Shown: positions 4,269 through 5,099 of the stretch, piece after piece
How the letters are laid out: each line of letters begins with the position of its first letter
Position numbering within the stretch: position 1 is the first letter of the stretch
NCBI GenBank assembly: GCA_013138705.1
Contig: WTCF01000211.1
Span: forward strand, 1 to 5,099
Reading direction: 5' to 3'
DNA from: Deltaproteobacteria bacterium
GTDB lineage: Bacteria > Desulfobacterota > Dissulfuribacteria > Dissulfuribacterales > UBA3076
Length of the DNA stretch: 5,099 nt
Program-made: the position numbers and the translations under genes
Notes under the pieces: generated by a model
Told to the model about the DNA's origin: nothing
What the model saw: only the letters and a program-made list of their open reading frames with translations
Database searches by the model: none

Positions 4269-5081
4269 TTAGTTTCCGAGATGTCCACACAGGTCTAACG
4301 CATCAATGAGGGTTCTCATGTGTGTTTTTTCGGCCTGTGCGATGGACAGAAAAACGTCTCGGGCCTCTTGGCTATCCGTCTTTTCAGCCATTGTCCGGTA
4401 AAGATCAAATGACGAATTTTCAATATTGAGTGCCAATTCTATGAGATTCAGACAGGTGTTGCCCTCAATAGCTGCAGCGCGCTTGAGAATGTCAATCAAG
4501 TTCTCTCCGCCTTCAAGGATTTCTCCTTTCAGGCTTTCGAAGACGGTTTCAAATTCAGGCGGATCGCTTTCAGTGGCTTTCCAGTACTGGTAAACAGCTT
4601 TGGCATGGACTATCTCCTCTGTGGACAGTTGCCCAAATGTCTTCGAAAAAGGCTCTGAAACAAATCTGTCTTTAATATAGTTGTAAAATCGAAATGCCCC
4701 TTTTTCCAGGTCCATTGCGATTAAAAGAAGTTCGGAAAGGCTTTTTGACTTGTCAAAAACCTGTACCCTGGGATAATCAGGTACCATTCTATCGTCCCAG
4801 GCCATGATTCCACCTTCCAGGTTGTATATATCTTTATTGGATACCTTTTCTTCCACAGCAAGTGTTGCCGCTGCCTCAGAACGCCCGCCGCTGTGACAGT
4901 AAAAAATTAGATCCTTGCCATAGGGCAGGTCAGAAAGGTTTGCCACCAGCTCCTTGATCGGGATGAGTTTTGCCCCTGGAATATGCCCCCGGACATATTC
5001 TTCGGGCTGTCGAACATCCACAATGAGGTAGTCACTCTCCTTGTTTTTTTCCATGTATTGCTTGAGTTTTTCAGGGCTCAT
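4269..5081 (-). CDS. Rhodanese domain fused to a rubrerythrin-like diiron domain
   Basis: This 270-residue protein has two domains. Residues 1-105 form a rhodanese domain: VDVRQPEEY at 21-29, GHIPGA at 32-37, the active loop C62-HSGGRS, and NLEGGIMAW at 87-95; Cys62 would carry persulfide sulfur. Residues about 112-262 form a ferritin-like diiron domain: Glu126 in MDLEKGAFRFY, Glu156/His159 in STEEIVH, Glu221 in LNIENSSFDLY, and Glu251/His254 in AEKTH. The fusion suggests linked sulfane-sulfur and peroxide/oxygen chemistry in the cytosol; the actual substrate is unknown. The ATG at 5079-5081 is the only plausible start, since an in-frame TGA lies just upstream at 5085-5087; its ribosome binding site is poor (GAGG too far, GGA nearer), so it may be coupled to a gene beyond the window edge. 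It is followed by the rubrerythrin-like gene, a possible paralogue of its second domain. Confidence 0.88.
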   Translation of the reverse strand: MSPEKLKQYMEKNKESDYLIVDVRQPEEYVRGHIPGAKLIPIKELVANLSDLPYGKDLIFYCHSGGRSEAAATLAVEEKVSNKDIYNLEGGIMAWDDRMVPDYPRVQVFDKSKSLSELLLIAMDLEKGAFRFYNYIKDRFVSEPFSKTFGQLSTEEIVHAKAVYQYWKATESDPPEFETVFESLKGEILEGGENLIDILKRAAAIEGNTCLNLIELALNIENSSFDLYRTMAEKTDSQEARDVFLSIAQAEKTHMRTLIDALDLCGHLGN

Positions 5082-5099
5082 TTCTCATTCCATCCTCTG

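Overview
The window is about 5.1 kb with mid-40s GC by eye. Every gene I can support lies on the minus strand, so transcription runs from right to left. Gene content (rubrerythrin-type diiron proteins, a rhodanese/diiron fusion, a stand-alone ferredoxin:thioredoxin reductase-type catalytic subunit, a c-heme fragment, a DUF4079 membrane protein and a probable selenoprotein) suggests an anaerobic bacterium. A sulfate reducer or relative in the Desulfobacterota (old Deltaproteobacteria) fits best. This is inferred from gene content, not from a phylogenetic marker.

Layout in transcription order (right to left): (1) 4269-5081, rhodanese domain fused to a ferritin-like diiron domain. (2) 3597-4130, a rubrerythrin-like diiron protein without rubredoxin, preceded by an intergenic region with a perfect 12-bp palindrome. 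(3) 3189-3350, a 53-residue c-heme (CIGCH) protein resembling only the C-terminal end of cytochrome P460 proteins. (4) 2620-3048, a four-helix DUF4079-like membrane protein with a TTG start. (5) 2257-2505, an 82-residue acidic cysteine-containing protein of unknown function. (6) 2088-2267, coding-looking sequence without a normal start and with an in-frame amber codon, probably decayed. (7) 1422-1991, a thioredoxin-fold/TPR protein. (8) 1069-1320, a glutaredoxin/NrdH-like protein. (9) 737-1072, the FTR-type catalytic subunit. (10) 523-717, a CopZ-like copper chaperone. (11) 1-523, the N-terminal 174 residues of a CopA-type copper ATPase that continues past the window edge.

The main result is gene 7. 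A conventional ORF call starts at the Met whose codon ends at 1874 and loses the redox site. Upstream of that Met the same frame stays open, apart from a single TGA at 1890-1892, to an ATG at 1989-1991 with a well placed ribosome binding site. With the TGA read as selenocysteine, the protein has a U-I-G-C motif aligned exactly with the CxxC of thioredoxin, and a hairpin with bacterial SECIS-like geometry follows the TGA. I interpret it as an unannotated-style UxxC selenoprotein.

Functionally the left half couples thiol/disulfide chemistry to copper handling: glutaredoxin and FTR genes overlap by ATGA, the copper chaperone follows after 19 nt, and the chaperone stop overlaps the CopA start. 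The right half looks like peroxide/oxygen defence (diiron proteins) plus heme proteins. A plausible but unproven reading is an oxidative and metal-stress cluster in which ferredoxin electrons reach small thiol or selenol proteins through the FTR-type subunit.
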